A stretch of 42,500 nucleotides of DNA from contig JAHBMJ010004888.1 in assembly GCA_018398765.1 (NCBI GenBank), positions 1-42,500 on the forward strand, in the 5' to 3' direction. This stretch comes from Chromera velia (Eukaryota; Sar; Chromeraceae). Within the stretch, counting starts at the first letter, position 1. Every line of letters starts with the position of its first letter. This document shows, piece after piece, positions 11,401 through 24,949 of the stretch. A program made the position numbers and the translations under genes. Under the pieces are notes generated by a model. That model saw only the letters and a list, made by a program, of their open reading frames with translations, was not told the DNA's origin and ran no database searches.

Positions 11401-13292
11401 TCTTGAGTTCTTTTTTTCTTTCTTTGGCCTATTTTCGGACTCACGTACCGCATTTTCTGTTGCTCCTCCACGTATTCTTTTTTTTTTTTTGTATTGAAAG
11501 TAAGCGCACGTATGAAAGTAAACGCACGTACCGCATTTTCTGTTGCTCCCCCACGTATTCACAGCGAATCAATTGGAGCATGTGGGTGAGGATGGATCCT
11601 CTCATGAGGAACAAAGTGACGATGTACAGGGGAATCATGTCCTCAAAAAAGTCTTCTAGCTGCATGTATGTATGCACGTATGTATTCTTGTATGGATGTA
11701 TGTATTCTTGTACGGATCTTTGTGTGTGTGTGTGTCTGGGTGGGTGTACAGAGTGTTGCACTGTTGCACATATAAAGAAGAATCATTGAGTCCTCAAGCT
11801 GCAACAGTAAGTGGCAGTCCAAGCCAGAATGGAGCAACCGACACTGAGCACTTTGCACTTGATTTTCTCTTTTCTGCTGAAATGCGTCCGTCCTCTTCAA
11901 AATGATGCAGGGAGGGCGCGGCTTCCTCTTGCGGGAGAAGTTCGACAGGCGGAAGAATTCACAGGAAGAGTGTTGCATTAATTGTTGCAGGAAACAAGCG
12001 CAGTTTTGAGCTGCGCATTTCATGTCTCTATGAGTAAAGGAGAAAGCGCTGTCAGCAGTGCCGCGTCTCTTTCTGCATCGCACACTCTAGAAACACGCCG
12101 GCCCCCTTTGCGAAGAAAAGCGTCTTCACATACACATGCAGGAACAGGCAGAGAAAACATCTGAAAAAAAAACTCTTGGCTCCTACAGGGCTTTACTTTC
12201 CTGCAGACGGACATACCACAGAGAGCCAGACCGACCGACTGACCTGTTTCTTCCAGTCGTCATCGTCCTCATAGAAAAACCTCCAGATACCCAGGAACCT
12301 GCGGTCTCTGAACTCTGTCCGCATGTTGTGCTGAAGAGCGGCAAAGACGGGCCCCGAGTCCTCGAGAGCGTCCAGCATCTCCCGCATCCTTTGCAACTCT
12401 CCTCTGTGTCGGTTTCTGAAAAGAAAAGGAAGGAAGGAAAATGAAAGAAGCTGAGTCATTCATCCTTTCTTTCAACCGGACAGAATGAAACAAAAAGTCA
12501 GAGGGATGCAAATGGAGTGGCGCTGTCACAATTTGAATTAAATGGTTTTCTTCAAAGTGACCAAAGTGACTGTTGATTGCAGGGCTTGGTGAGGTCATCA
12601 TTGAATCAGTGAGAGCAATGACCCTTTGTGTATTCCTTTTCACGCACACCCGTACACAGTGACAAAACAGACCGACAGACAAGAAGAGAGCATTAACCCT
12701 TACGTACCTGTACAGAGCAACAAAGAGGGCAGCGAGTCCCGTGACGAAGAGAGGGATGACGATAGGTGCCAGAAAGATTAGGACCTTCATGAGGAACAAA
12801 ACGTCCACAAAGAGGTCAGCGGGCTTCCGGAGAAGACAGTCGACTGCAACGAAGCTGAAGGGATCTCCTACCTGCAGGCAGACAAAGAGTGAGCAATCAA
12901 AGGCAGATAAGTCACGGGAGTATTCAGCAGCAGCAGCAGCACAATTGAAGTTAAGTGTGTTGCATGGTGTGTTTGTTGCGTCTTTCCTGAAACTGCGTGC
13001 GTCAATCAAAAGGGATCGACACGTCCCCAAGCGATCCGCTTTTTTCCGCTTTTTCCCCGGGGGCTTCGTCCCCGTTCTCTTTCTCTCTTCTTCCCGTGTG
13101 ACCGACCCGCTTGCTTGCCACTTACTCACCGAGCTGGAGAGGAAGAAGTTGAAGACGTTGTAGACCCACTCTGGCCATGCGAGCTCTGCCAGGTTGTAGT
13201 CCTGGAACACCGACAGCAGGCCGAAGTAATTAGTGCCTATCTTGAGGACAATAGAGTGCAGCTTCTTTCGGTCAAGACCCGACTGCAGGCAT

Positions 13293-13357
<65 letters not shown>

Positions 13358-16300
13358 AGTTCCCTTGTGCGAGTTGTCTTTCGCGTTCATAATAACAGAA
13401 AAACGAGATGATAAGCGTGCTCTATGACGTACACGGCAGTCTTGTCAGCTTCCTGTGCCCATTCATACCTCTCTCCTTCTCTCTCATCCACACACGTGTC
13501 ACGTCTAAGCCGCTGAAACTCAAGGGCAGCATCAGGAGTCCCCACTTTTTTTCAACCAGTGGAGAAGGCGCAACTAATGAAAACACATCGCGGCGGAAGC
13601 GTGAAAAAAAAGACTGATCAGAGCAGAACGAGAAATGAAACACCCACACTAGAAGAGAGATGGTTCTCTATACAGATCCCTTTCTGCCGACCGACCTGCA
13701 GCGTCGTTTTGCAAAGCACCACTATGACCAGCAGAGAGACGCAGACAGCAACGATGATGATCACCACATTCACCGCCTGGTTCGGGCAGCTCGCACACAC
13801 GTTGGCGGTGCTCACCCTCGTGTACCCGTATTTGCATTCGTCGCACAAGAGCTGCAATTAAGAAAACAGACCGATGATTTCTTTGTTCAATGAATGTGTG
13901 GACACTAGCTTTGCACACAAAAGAGGGGCTCTCAAGCATCGAAAAGAAACGGCCAGCAGCACCAAAAGGAGAGCGAATATGAAGGTAGACACAGCACCGC
14001 TCAGCGTTGCTCGTTTTCTGCACACCATTAGATGGAGCAACTTGGTATTTGCTACTTCCTCTCACCCGTATGCCTTCTCTGCTGTTTTACTCTAAAGCCA
14101 ATTTCTTTCCTTTCCCAATCTGTTCTCTCTCTGTCTCTCTCTCTGTCGACACCCCTAACACACCGACCCCTTCCTGATTGCCGTAGCACACATTGCTTTT
14201 ACTTTCATACATTTACTTTCATACAGAATTCTTTCTTCATACATGAAAGTAAAAACACACCGACCCCTTCCTGATTGCCGTAGCACACATTGCTTTTACT
14301 TTCATACAGAAAAGAATTCTGTATGAAAATAAAAACACACCGACCCCTTCCTGATTGCCGTAGCACACATTGCTCTCTCCTCCGAGACAGGCCTCGGCCA
14401 GCCAGCACTTGGCGATCACAGCCTCGCTCTTCCCCTCCGCGAGGTCGAGGGAGTTGTTCGTCGTCAAGAAGTACCCAGCCTGCGCACGTACGGCAGCAGA
14501 AAGAAACAAGTCCGGGGGGGCGTCCCCAGACAGACAGAGAGAGAGAGACAGGTTTATGCAACAACGGAGAAAAGCAGAAGAGGCAGAGGAGAGAAATGCG
14601 GGAAGCAAGTAAGGAACAAAAAAACGACAGCGTGGAAAAACTGACAGCGTGATCCCTCAACATGAATTGAAGTGACGCTCATGACTTCAAGAATAAAACA
14701 ATCAATCCACTCTCCCTAAGATTGGCCTTCCAATCCTCTTTTGCTTCTGTCAATGTCTTTATCAAATTACGCTACATTGATGCAAATGATTTTGGTGCAA
14801 GACTTGCCACATGAACTACACTTTTAGGAAGAGAGCAAAACTTGTCCCCTCTGTCTCCCTCCGACTCCCTCTTTCTTCTCTTTTAGGTGCCTGCCTGTCT
14901 GTCCGTCCACCCTTGTACCTGTGGCACAGGCAGATTGTGGTCAGATAGAGCCACGTTGACAAAGGAGGCGTTCGAGCTGATGGCGCTGCTGATGGACGTC
15001 TTGAGACCCCCCGCGCAGTCGGCACCTGTCGGGCAGGCTCGGCACTCCGTCCCGCGGTAGAACCTGGAGCTGTCCTCTGTGCCTTGAACACTGCAGGCAC
15101 ACATGCATGCACACGCACAACGTGGAAACAGCCATGTATACCAATATGTTGGAGAGACAGTCAGAAACACACACATACGAGCAAAGTGGAAAGACGGACT
15201 GCCAGAAAAGAGTAGGCATGCATCCCTTCTTCGCGGACTTGCTGCCTGAAAGGATCGACTGACAAATAGAAGTCTGCCCTGCAGAAGCATTGGATTTCTG
15301 AGATGGCCCCGGCAATCGTCTCTGCGTTGTCCTGACAGATTCCTGTGCACAGACTGTTGGCCTCGGCCTCTTTGTACGTCCCCGATGTGCACGCGGCACA
15401 CGTCAATTCTCCACTCAGGGCGTATCCAGACTCACAAACGCAGTCGCTGGTTCCTGTCCTTCCAGTGCTTGTTGTGGTGTGGTGATCAGGGCAGGACGTG
15501 CAGCTGTCCTGGGTCTCGTCTGACTGGGCCCTGTACGTGCCTAAGGGACAGGCCGTGCAAACCGAAGCCGCAGAGTCCCAATACTTCCCGCTGTCACAAG
15601 AGACGCCCATTGAGAAGGTACTCGAGGCCGATCCCACCAGATTGGTGGCTGTGAGGGTGTAGGTGGTTAGTTTGACTGCGGCTGTGGGAGTGCCTGTGAT
15701 TGCGCCCGTGTCGCTGTTCAGGCTGAGCCCCGAGGGGAGCGACGTATTGATGGAGAAGCTGTCCACCCCCCCTCCCCCAACTACACCCGTGAAAGTGGGG
15801 GTCAAACTGACGGTGTCCTCCTGGGGCGTGTAGTACTGTGCGGGGCTGGCTGCTGTCACCGTGGGGGCGCCCACTGCGTCCTGGAGCCTGACTGAATCCA
15901 CTGAGAAAGTCGTTGTGTATGCCTGCAGAAAGTCAGAGAGGCAGATAGAAGGGAAAGAGACTGATAAGCAAGCGAGAGAGAACACCGATGGATGCTGTTG
16001 GACCCGTCGCTACAGAAACTGGATGTGTGCAGCTGAGCAGTGCCCATGTCATGCCATTTAGGGTTGCTGAGTTGAACCGTGTCATTCGGTTGTCAGAGGG
16101 GTCGATGGATTGACTAAAAGACTTCTGGTCGGTCGACTCAGGTCTGATCTTGATCTGTCCACACAGATGTTGTTTTTTGTTTTTCACTGAACGCAAAAAT
16201 CCTAAAGAGACTGGCAAAAGAGCGTAATTGCGCAAAATGAAGTTCTGTGTATAGGGCTCTGAAACGAATGCCAACGGACGGAGGGAGGGACGAACCTTCT

Positions 16301-19300
16301 TCTCCCTGAGGATGATGAGCACGCCGTCGATGGAGGATGACGCCAGTCTTCTTCTTCTTCCTTGTTGGGTTTGTTGGATATTCTGTGCATGGTGCACCGA
16401 GGAGGCATCGTCGTAATGAGCCTCAGTATCGCCTTGGAAGTCTTCCGCCCCAATTGTCTCTCTCTCGTTGTCGTGGTGGATCCCCTCACTGTCCAAAAGG
16501 CGTCTCCGGAGGCCGAGTTCCAATGGCACAAGTCCCCTCACAGAGGATGCACCCTGCAGGAAGACGAAGGGAAGACAGAGCATGCATGTGATGGCAAAGG
16601 GGACTGCGATTGTCGCTTTCAGAACGATACAGGGAACAGACTCATGTGAGGATTCAAACGCCGGGAGAAAGAACGGAAAACGGAGGGGTGCGCAGGAGAC
16701 AACAGGGACACCAAAGAATTAAGTGAGATAAACCAGATCGGAAAAGCAGGGAGGGAAGAACACAACTGTGCCGCCACGATCCCGGCAATGAGACAAAAAA
16801 ACCAAAAGAAAAACAAGAGGCAAGTCTTTCATTCCACTGGGGGGGGGGCCTTCGCATTCAGCAATCGATCCTTCTCTATTCCCCAAACGCACGCACCTCG
16901 ACTATATACTCTGTGTAGTACTTCATTCCACTCCCCATCCCCGTCCCTGCAGGGTCCAAATCGAAGAAGATGAGCCTGCTGCTCTGGTGCTCTCCCACGA
17001 TGAGGAACTGCTCATGAAGAGAGAGAGCAGACGGGAACGTGAACCCGTCCTCCCCTGTCTTGGGGGACCCTGTAGACCCGAAGATGGACACGGGAGTGAG
17101 GACCCCTGAGGATTCGTCCACCCCCATGACCACGACCCTGCAGGCATGTGGAAAGGAGGAATTGAGGGGAAAGAGAAGAAGACACAGTGCAGGAACGAAG
17201 TCAATCAGCAGTTCCTTCCTGAAACGAGCAGCGAATATGTCAGAGAAAAGCATATTGGTGTATCCCCATTCACGAAAACACCCCCCCTTTTTCTCTATCT
17301 ATCTCTCTCTCTTCCTCCCCCACAGTTGCCCTCACAGAATCGTGAGCCCCCCCTCACGTGAACTACCTGTGGTTGTCTCGATCTGCCACATAGAGGAGTC
17401 GAGTGAAGCACCCCCCCGTCCAGGTTGAGGACACACAAGTGGAGAGCTCAGGGGACAACACGAGATCTCGAGGATCCGCAAATCCTGCGGGGGGGTTGTC
17501 TGAAGAGTCCGTGACTGGGCCTCCGAAGCTAGATACGTACGCCATTGTGGTCGCACTCAGAGTCATCACTCTGTTGTTTCCACTGTCTGCAACAAACAGA
17601 TACGAGGAGGTGGAGGCAATGCCACAGGGCTGGTTCAGGCCCGTGTTGGAGGAGAAGGCGCTCCCTGAGGTCCCAAATTTGAGTGACAGGTCGTTGCCGT
17701 TGAAGCCTGTCAACGCAACGCCGTGTTCGAACACGAGATAGAAAAGATCGGTGCTCGCGAGTCCTGCTGCCGTAATGGCTGTCTGGGTGGCGGTAGGTAG
17801 AGATGAAGTTGAGGCCTGCAGCAGCAGCAGCATGAATGTTCCCACTGAGTGATGCGGTTGGTGAACAGAAGGACAGGAAGAGGCACAAGAAACAAAGGTA
17901 AAACGAAAAGCTAGCAGATTCTGGTGCTGTCCCATTGTATGAGAACATTTCGCGGTACAAAATAATATGATCAAGAAAAACAAAGAAGGTTTTTAAAAGA
18001 AAGAAAAACAAAGCAAACGAACCCAAAAAATGAGAGACAGAAAGGAAACGCATCCCTCTCTCTGCCTGCTCGATCGAGAAAAGAGAAGAGAACCCCTACA
18101 CACCTATCCCCTGAATCGACAAACCTCCAGGGGAGCACAGGCAAATGGACTCTGGTAGTTTGTGCTGGTGTCCTGTTCATGCTGCAGCGCCAGTTCGTCT
18201 GTATTGGAGACCTGAAAAGACGGGTGTAGCACACGACACAATTAGGAAATAGAGGGTGAAATGAACCCGATGATTGATTGATACAAACAATTTCATGCGA
18301 AGAGAGGGCCTCCAAGAAGAAGGGACTGCGACAGTATGTATTGCATCAATGTTGGGAAGGAGTGAACTGTCTATATCCCTCCGCAGATCAAAAAACCATT
18401 TTTTGTTTTTCTTTCGGAGTGCACACTTGGGTTCAAGATCTCGGACTAACCTTGATGAAGAAGTTGCGTTTCTTGAAGTCTGTCTGTTGTGCCGTCGTCA
18501 GGTCCTCCAGGAGATATGAGCTCTCGTCTGTATGGACCGAGGGGAACATTCCGATCACGTTCGTGGAGATGCGACAGGGCAAAGACAGAGGACCGTCGTA
18601 GGACTTCCCCAAAAGATCTCCTGTGCTGTATGTCCTGTAGCTCTGGACGTACAGAGACCCGATTTCCAGAGAGTAGTCAGAGGCCGCAGAGGAGCCTTGA
18701 TAGTCCCAGCAGATCTGCATTCAAGCACAAAGAAAGAAAGGCATTTATTTGAGTTGACAAGATGTAATCAGATTTCGCAAAATGTTTGGAGAGACAACAT
18801 ACAGGCAAGTCATGGTCCCATTCTACTCTCCAGAAGAATGTTAAGGCACACGACTACCCCTGTCTGTATCCATCGGCACACGACCACACGTAGGAAGCTG
18901 TCTTTGCCTCCCGACCTTGTAAGTCCCCGTGCTGCTCACAACGAAGTCCGCAAAGACGATCGACGCCGAATCAGACGCCAGGGTGCCCGCCACCATCTGT
19001 CCCCCAGAGGAAGCAGAAGACGAGGCAGACGAACCACAGGTGGCCCCGTCGTCCACTACGAGCACGGCGGCTGTTGCGTTCAGCTGATACCCCGTCACGC
19101 GGATATCGAAGTTACTCCCCTGGACCCCGTAGAAGGTCTGGTCCAGCTCGGGTCCCGACACGGTCAGGTTACCGGGGCTCTGGGTGTAGAAGGTCAGGTC
19201 GACAACTGCTCCCGTGGTGTCCGTGCCTTCCCACCAGCAAATCTGCACCGCATCGCATCGCATCGCATCCAGAGAAGAAGCGAGGCCGAAAAGAGACGGG

Positions 19301-19940
19301 AAGAGAATCCGAACACATGGAAGAGAAATAAACCGAGAAAGAAGAAGAGTTTCCGCTTGTGAGGACGTCACCCATTGAAGTTCGGTCTATTCCTTGCCAG
19401 AAAACAACACCATCCGCAGATGATTTTCTGTCTTCACTTTTGTTTTCCAACAACCGAAAGCTAGATGCACAGTGTGAATGATAGAGAGAGTAATTAGGTG
19501 CATACAGAAAGAACCCGGAGGAAAGAGCTGATCGAGTGAGTGAAAAAACTGACCAGGAATGTTCCGGTCCGTCCAAAGACATATCCAGTGAACAGCTCGT
19601 AGTCTGCTCCTGTGGAAACGCTCGAGGGTGCTGTGGGTGCACTGACAGGGGTGACCTCTGTGGAAGATGAGCTTCCGCATGTCCCTGTGTTCTCTATGAA
19701 CACGAGACGGTTGGTGGTCTCCAGGCGGACTCCGGTGACGTTTAAAGTTAAAGACTCACCTGTAGGCAATACAACGAAGCAGCTTGGCCAGCATGCACGC
19801 GACGCAAGTATTGCACAAATGCGATGCCTGCCAGTGAGACTGTGTGTGTGTTTCCGTGTGTCTGCGATAATAATGCAGATGCTCTACTTGTCTCCAAATA
19901 AACACACCGAAGCGAGCAATTTCACTTCACCAGAATTTAC

Positions 19941-19993
<53 letters not shown>

Positions 19994-20086
19994 TGTGTGT
20001 GAGGGAGAGAGAGAGAGACAGAGAGAGAGCATGTGTATGTGAGAGAGAGAAAGAGAGGGAGAGTGATAGTGTGTGTGTGTATGTGT

Positions 20087-20119
<33 letters not shown>

Positions 20120-21888
20120 CATGACTGACTGACGAACCGGAATTTCCCGTCCAGAGATTTCCAACACTCGGTCCTGCATTTAATCCATCCATCCATTCAT
20201 TTACTCATTGACTGATTTACTCAATCGTTGATCTGCTGTTTCAATGAGTGATCGATTAATTGATTCCTTCCTTCCTTCATTCATTCATTCATTCATTTAT
20301 TTCTCATTTGTCCTCTGATCTAAGATTTAGATCATGACAAGCATGTGCCGCCCAGGGGGAGCTTCGCTGCGGTAATCTGAAAACGTCAATTGACTGAAAA
20401 CAAGAGTAGCGTTAATTGTCCACTTTCGGAAACAGTCGACTGGAGAAGCAGTCGGCAGAAGCTAGAGTCTTGAGCCGGATCCGAATCGGTTCAGCAAATT
20501 GAGCGAAGCGGACTCTTGACTTCATGCAGTCATGAAGAACTCCAAACCGTCTGTCTGTTCATCATCATTTAAATTGAATCCCCAAGCCCCCCCCCCCTAG
20601 AGGGAACCCAGAGTGAGTGCCGAATTAAGCGACAGTCTAGACGCATGTCTGCCTTAATTGTCTTTTGAGAAACTCACCGCGAAAGCTGATCAATCCCGCG
20701 TCAACGTTGTAGCTCGCTGCCGTTCCACAGCTACTCTGACACCAACAAATGCGCAGAAACTCCACAGAGATAGAGTCAACCTTGGCACCCGACCACGTAA
20801 CTCCCGACTCTGCAGAAAGTGCACAAAAGAAAAAAAGAAAAAATGCAAAAAGAGAAAGAAGTAAGGGAGAGAGATGGCGAAGTGCGCCACCTTTGGAAAT
20901 TGGCATCTGAAACAGCGACAAAAGAAATGGGTGGTTCCTCACTCTCTCTTTCCCTCTTGCCCTCAGCTTAATTTTCTACCTCTCCAACTGACTTGTGGGT
21001 GCTGTTGTGAGAGACCCTGTGTTGCTCTCTGCTCCCGACGTTCCGCATGTCTGTGTGGTCTCCACAAGGGTGATCTGGTGATTTGCGTAGTTGGCGGAAG
21101 CGGACGTGACTGTGAAGGCGAGGTCGAACGCAACCTGAAAGAAAGCAGCAAGTCGTTCATCACACATTTAGGCAAAAATACATGCAGGCGGAAACAAGCA
21201 ATTAAGGAATCTTTCCAGATAAAAAAAAACGCACACGGACGGGATGGTTGTCATCTCCCCATTCTGAATGTCCAAGTCGCCCTATGCAGGAAAAGAAAAT
21301 ACGAAAGAAATCAAGACAAAAATGTAGTTTTGTCACGTCGATTTATTTCCTGTTTGTGTCTCCCGATTTATTTCCTGCATCTGCCCTTGATGCTTGCCGG
21401 AGTCTGGTTTCCTTCCAGAAGCACAGAGCGAAAGCAACAAAACAATCATACAGACAGTCATCTGCACGCACTCCAAGTGGCGCTGAAGCAAAGGTCCCCC
21501 CCCTCTTGTCGGGCGGGGACATCGGGGGGCATTGTTCTCAAACAAATGCATCCAGAAAGGGAGATGACAGGAGGATGAAAATTGACTTCACTTTCTTCGG
21601 GGCAATTGTTCATTTCTTTCCTTTTTTTCCCGCACACGAACTCGGACCCTACCTACCAACCGATGGGATGGAGGAGATGGTGAGATAGGTCGGTCCTGTG
21701 ACTGTGAATGTCCCGGCTTGGACGCTCCACTGCGTCTTGTCGGTGCAGTTGGCTGTCGACGGACAGTAGCAGAGCTGCACGCAGTCATGTCATGCACTCA
21801 CTCATGCAGGGGCAAGCTTATGTGAATTCAGATGTCTGTCTCTATTTCCTGACTCTCTGTCCCTCTCTCTCTCTCTCTCCCTCTCTCC

Positions 21889-21940
<52 letters not shown>

Positions 21941-23824
21941 GAGAACCTGCTGTCAGTAGTGTTGGCATGCACGTGAGTGTGGATGCGCCTCTACGACCAC
22001 CCACTCGCACTTACGTTTACCCTTGCCTTTGTCCATGGATTGGTTGCGCTCCCCAGGGGCTTTACTCATGCATACGCACACACAGACACATACACACGCA
22101 CACATCCCTACTGCTCGATCGACCGACCCTCCACAATTTCTCCACTGGAGCCACAACGTTGTACCAGGTGTTGCTGTCGGGAGTGCCCGCAGTCGTGTCG
22201 CTGTAGTTCCCGATCTCAATGAAAGCCCAGGACTCCAACGCGTTCACGGTCGAGTCCCCACACGCTATGGCCGTGGTGCTGCCTGTGTCCGAGGTGACCT
22301 CAGAGATGACCAGGGCAACTCTATCCAAGGAGGAGTAGTACCCCGTCATGGTCAGGTTAAACACATCACTCGACTCCCGGGCGGTGTATGTCGTCTCGGC
22401 ATAGGGACCTGCAGAGGAGAAGAAGATGGTGGGAAGGGAATATGTTGAATCCAGTAAGCATGCCTCGGCACAGGAAGGAAATAGAATTCCTTTCTTTCTC
22501 GACCATAGTGTTGTCTTGTCTTGTGCGCAGAAGGTCTTCATCTTTCTGATTGATCGCGCTGATTGGTTGCGCTCCAAAGCCGTTCAAACAGTCCAGAATG
22601 AGGCAATTTGACTCAGAAGAAGCTCACCTCCACACTCCACACCCCCTCGGTCGGCTACAAATGATGAGCAGCTGCACAGATGAGCAGATTCAAGGAAGCG
22701 GACACATGGGCAAAGAGGTACAAAGCATGACCAACAGGCGCAAATCTTACTCTCAACTCGTTTCTGTATGGAAAGAATTTTAAAAGGCTCCTTGAGGCAG
22801 AAACAAACATACTGATTGGCACGAGTGAGTGAGTATTCACAGTCGAACCGTGTGCTCATCAATGAACTCTAAAGAAATCTGAACGAAGGAGAGTGAGAGG
22901 AGCTCTTACATGCACAAACCCTGCAGACTTGAGGGAAGCACCGAGGACAGGTCGTTTCCATAGAGCTAGAAAGAGAGGAAGCGACGTGGGCCGCTCACAG
23001 GGGGAAGGGAAATGTATTGATTGATTGATTGTGCTTTTTGCTTTCCAAAAGCATGCAGGCAGTCAAAAACACTTTGTGCGCAGACACGTCTTGAAGGGCA
23101 GACAGAGAGGGAAGAGAGCAAAGCAGCAAAGAGAGACCGCCTCCCTTAGATTTGAATTCAACCGACGCACGCGCAAGTAAAGCTTCCATCCGTGTTTGTG
23201 CACGATGCCTGATACGCGCAGTTGTGGGTGTTCAACGTGCATTCGTTTGCGTCTGCAGGGCCACCAGGAGAGGACAAAAGAGAACTCAGTCGTCAACCAA
23301 AGAGGGCGTGGAAAGGAGACCAGGGAGAAATCTCATATGACTGACGGAACATGAATCCCTTTGGAAGCTCGTACAGACCACAAGTTTCTTCTTACATGCG
23401 AGTGCGAAGGAGAGGCTCATGCTTAGATTGAGAAATAGAAAGTTTGCACTTCTCTACCGCCAGCCAAGAGCAGTAGGAAGCACAAGACCAAACACGCTCT
23501 TCTCCACCGACAGTTCCTCTTCTGAGTCTTTCTGCGTTCCCCCTCAAATACAGCACAATGACCCACTGACTGATCGACTGACTCACTGACCGTTACAGTC
23601 CCCCGAGACAGCGTTGCCCGTCCCCGTGTCTGTCCATCCAGAATTGCACGCACAGGTGAAACTACCTGCAGGCACAGACAGACAGACAGACAGAAAGACA
23701 GACAGACAGACAGACGTAGACAGACAGACGTAGACAGGCAGGCAGACAGACTGACAGACAGACGTAGACAGGCAGACGTAAACAGACAGACAGACAGACA
23801 GACAGACACGTAGACAGAGAGACG

Positions 23825-23861
<37 letters not shown>

Positions 23862-23943
23862 GTAGACAGACAGACGTAGACAGACAGACGTAGACAGACA
23901 GACGTAGACAGACAGACGTAGACAGACAGACAGACAGACAGAA

Positions 23944-23979
<36 letters not shown>

Positions 23980-24154
23980 GTAGACAGAGAGACGTAGGCA
24001 GACAGACGTAGACAGACAGACGTAGACAGGCAGGCAGACAGACAGACAGACAGACGTAGACAGACAGACAGACAGACAGACAGAAAGACAGACAGACAGA
24101 AAGACAGACAGACAGACAGACAGACGTAGACAGACAGACGTAGACAGACAGACG

Positions 24155-24192
<38 letters not shown>

Positions 24193-24915
24193 ACAGATCA
24201 GGGGCACAAGAGAGCAGTCCGTGTATCGTCGTCCCATCTTTCTGTCCACCCCCCTACTTTCTCCACAAGGTTCAGCTGCCTGCCTGTCCACCTGTCCGAT
24301 CGATTGATTGAGAGAGAAACCTGCCTGTCTGCCTGCCTGCGGACAGCTAGACGACAATCATTCGATCATCAGCTATGGACGGAGGGACGGACGGACGGAC
24401 AGACCTGTCGAGTCCGTGCAAGTCGCATTCCCATCACAGTTATGCACATTCGTGCTGCACTCGTCGATGTCTGCATGCATCAACAAACAGACGAATGGAA
24501 AAGGACAATAATCAAGATCGAGTCTCTACGCAGACACGGAAACACAAGTCTTCCGACTGAGCTGCGTAGAGTATCGTTTGTGAATACGAAAACAAAGGGA
24601 AAGCTTCGTTCCAGAGAATCCATTGAAGCGCGAGAGCCGAAAACCCCACAATGTTCAAAGCAACCAAGACCGGCGATTTGTTCTATCACTTTAACCACTT
24701 CGATTCAATCTTCCATCCTAGTTTTGAGACTAGACTGCAGACTCATCCAGTCAGTCAGCTGACTTGAGCACGTCACTCCCGAGTCACTCGTGCTGTACCC
24801 AGCATTGCACGCACAGGTGAATGAACCTGCAAGCGCGCAAACAGCCAGGCACATACGTATTCTCACGCACACACCCATACACACAAATGCATGCACATAG
24901 AAAGGCAGGCGCATA

Positions 24916-24949
<34 letters not shown>

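Larger units (their letters stand above)
18125..22408 (-). other. Giant gene exons 14-22: tandem extracellular modules with CWC signature
   Basis: Exons: 22128-22408, 21661-21774, 21237-21281 (tentative), 20993-21134, 20678-20809, 19554-19759, 18916-19242, 18451-18714, 18125-18211. About five copies of a unit of roughly 110-120 residues recur. One half begins LCYC, ICWC, ICWW or ICWD and leads to a D-x-G-x-L/F-x-V-x-GP motif. The other half has a hydrophobic strand such as [17 protein letters not shown] or DIRVTGYQL, then a V-L-V strand and CG followed by a Ser-rich stretch, and often ends TGT[FY]. These look like beta-sandwich repeats. I cannot assign a named family. CWC-type repeats of this look are known to me from large dinoflagellate and chromerid predicted proteins (recollection, not checked). 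Confidence 0.7.

Noticed and set aside
23672-24187. CRISPR-like array
   Set aside because: The periodic units are 4-12 bp microsatellite variants with no spacers, and the locus is an intron of a eukaryotic gene.
23423-24357. Long frames of Cys-Leu-Ser-Val repeats
   Set aside because: Translation of the TCTG microsatellite inside an intron. A tetranucleotide repeat is open in several frames by chance.
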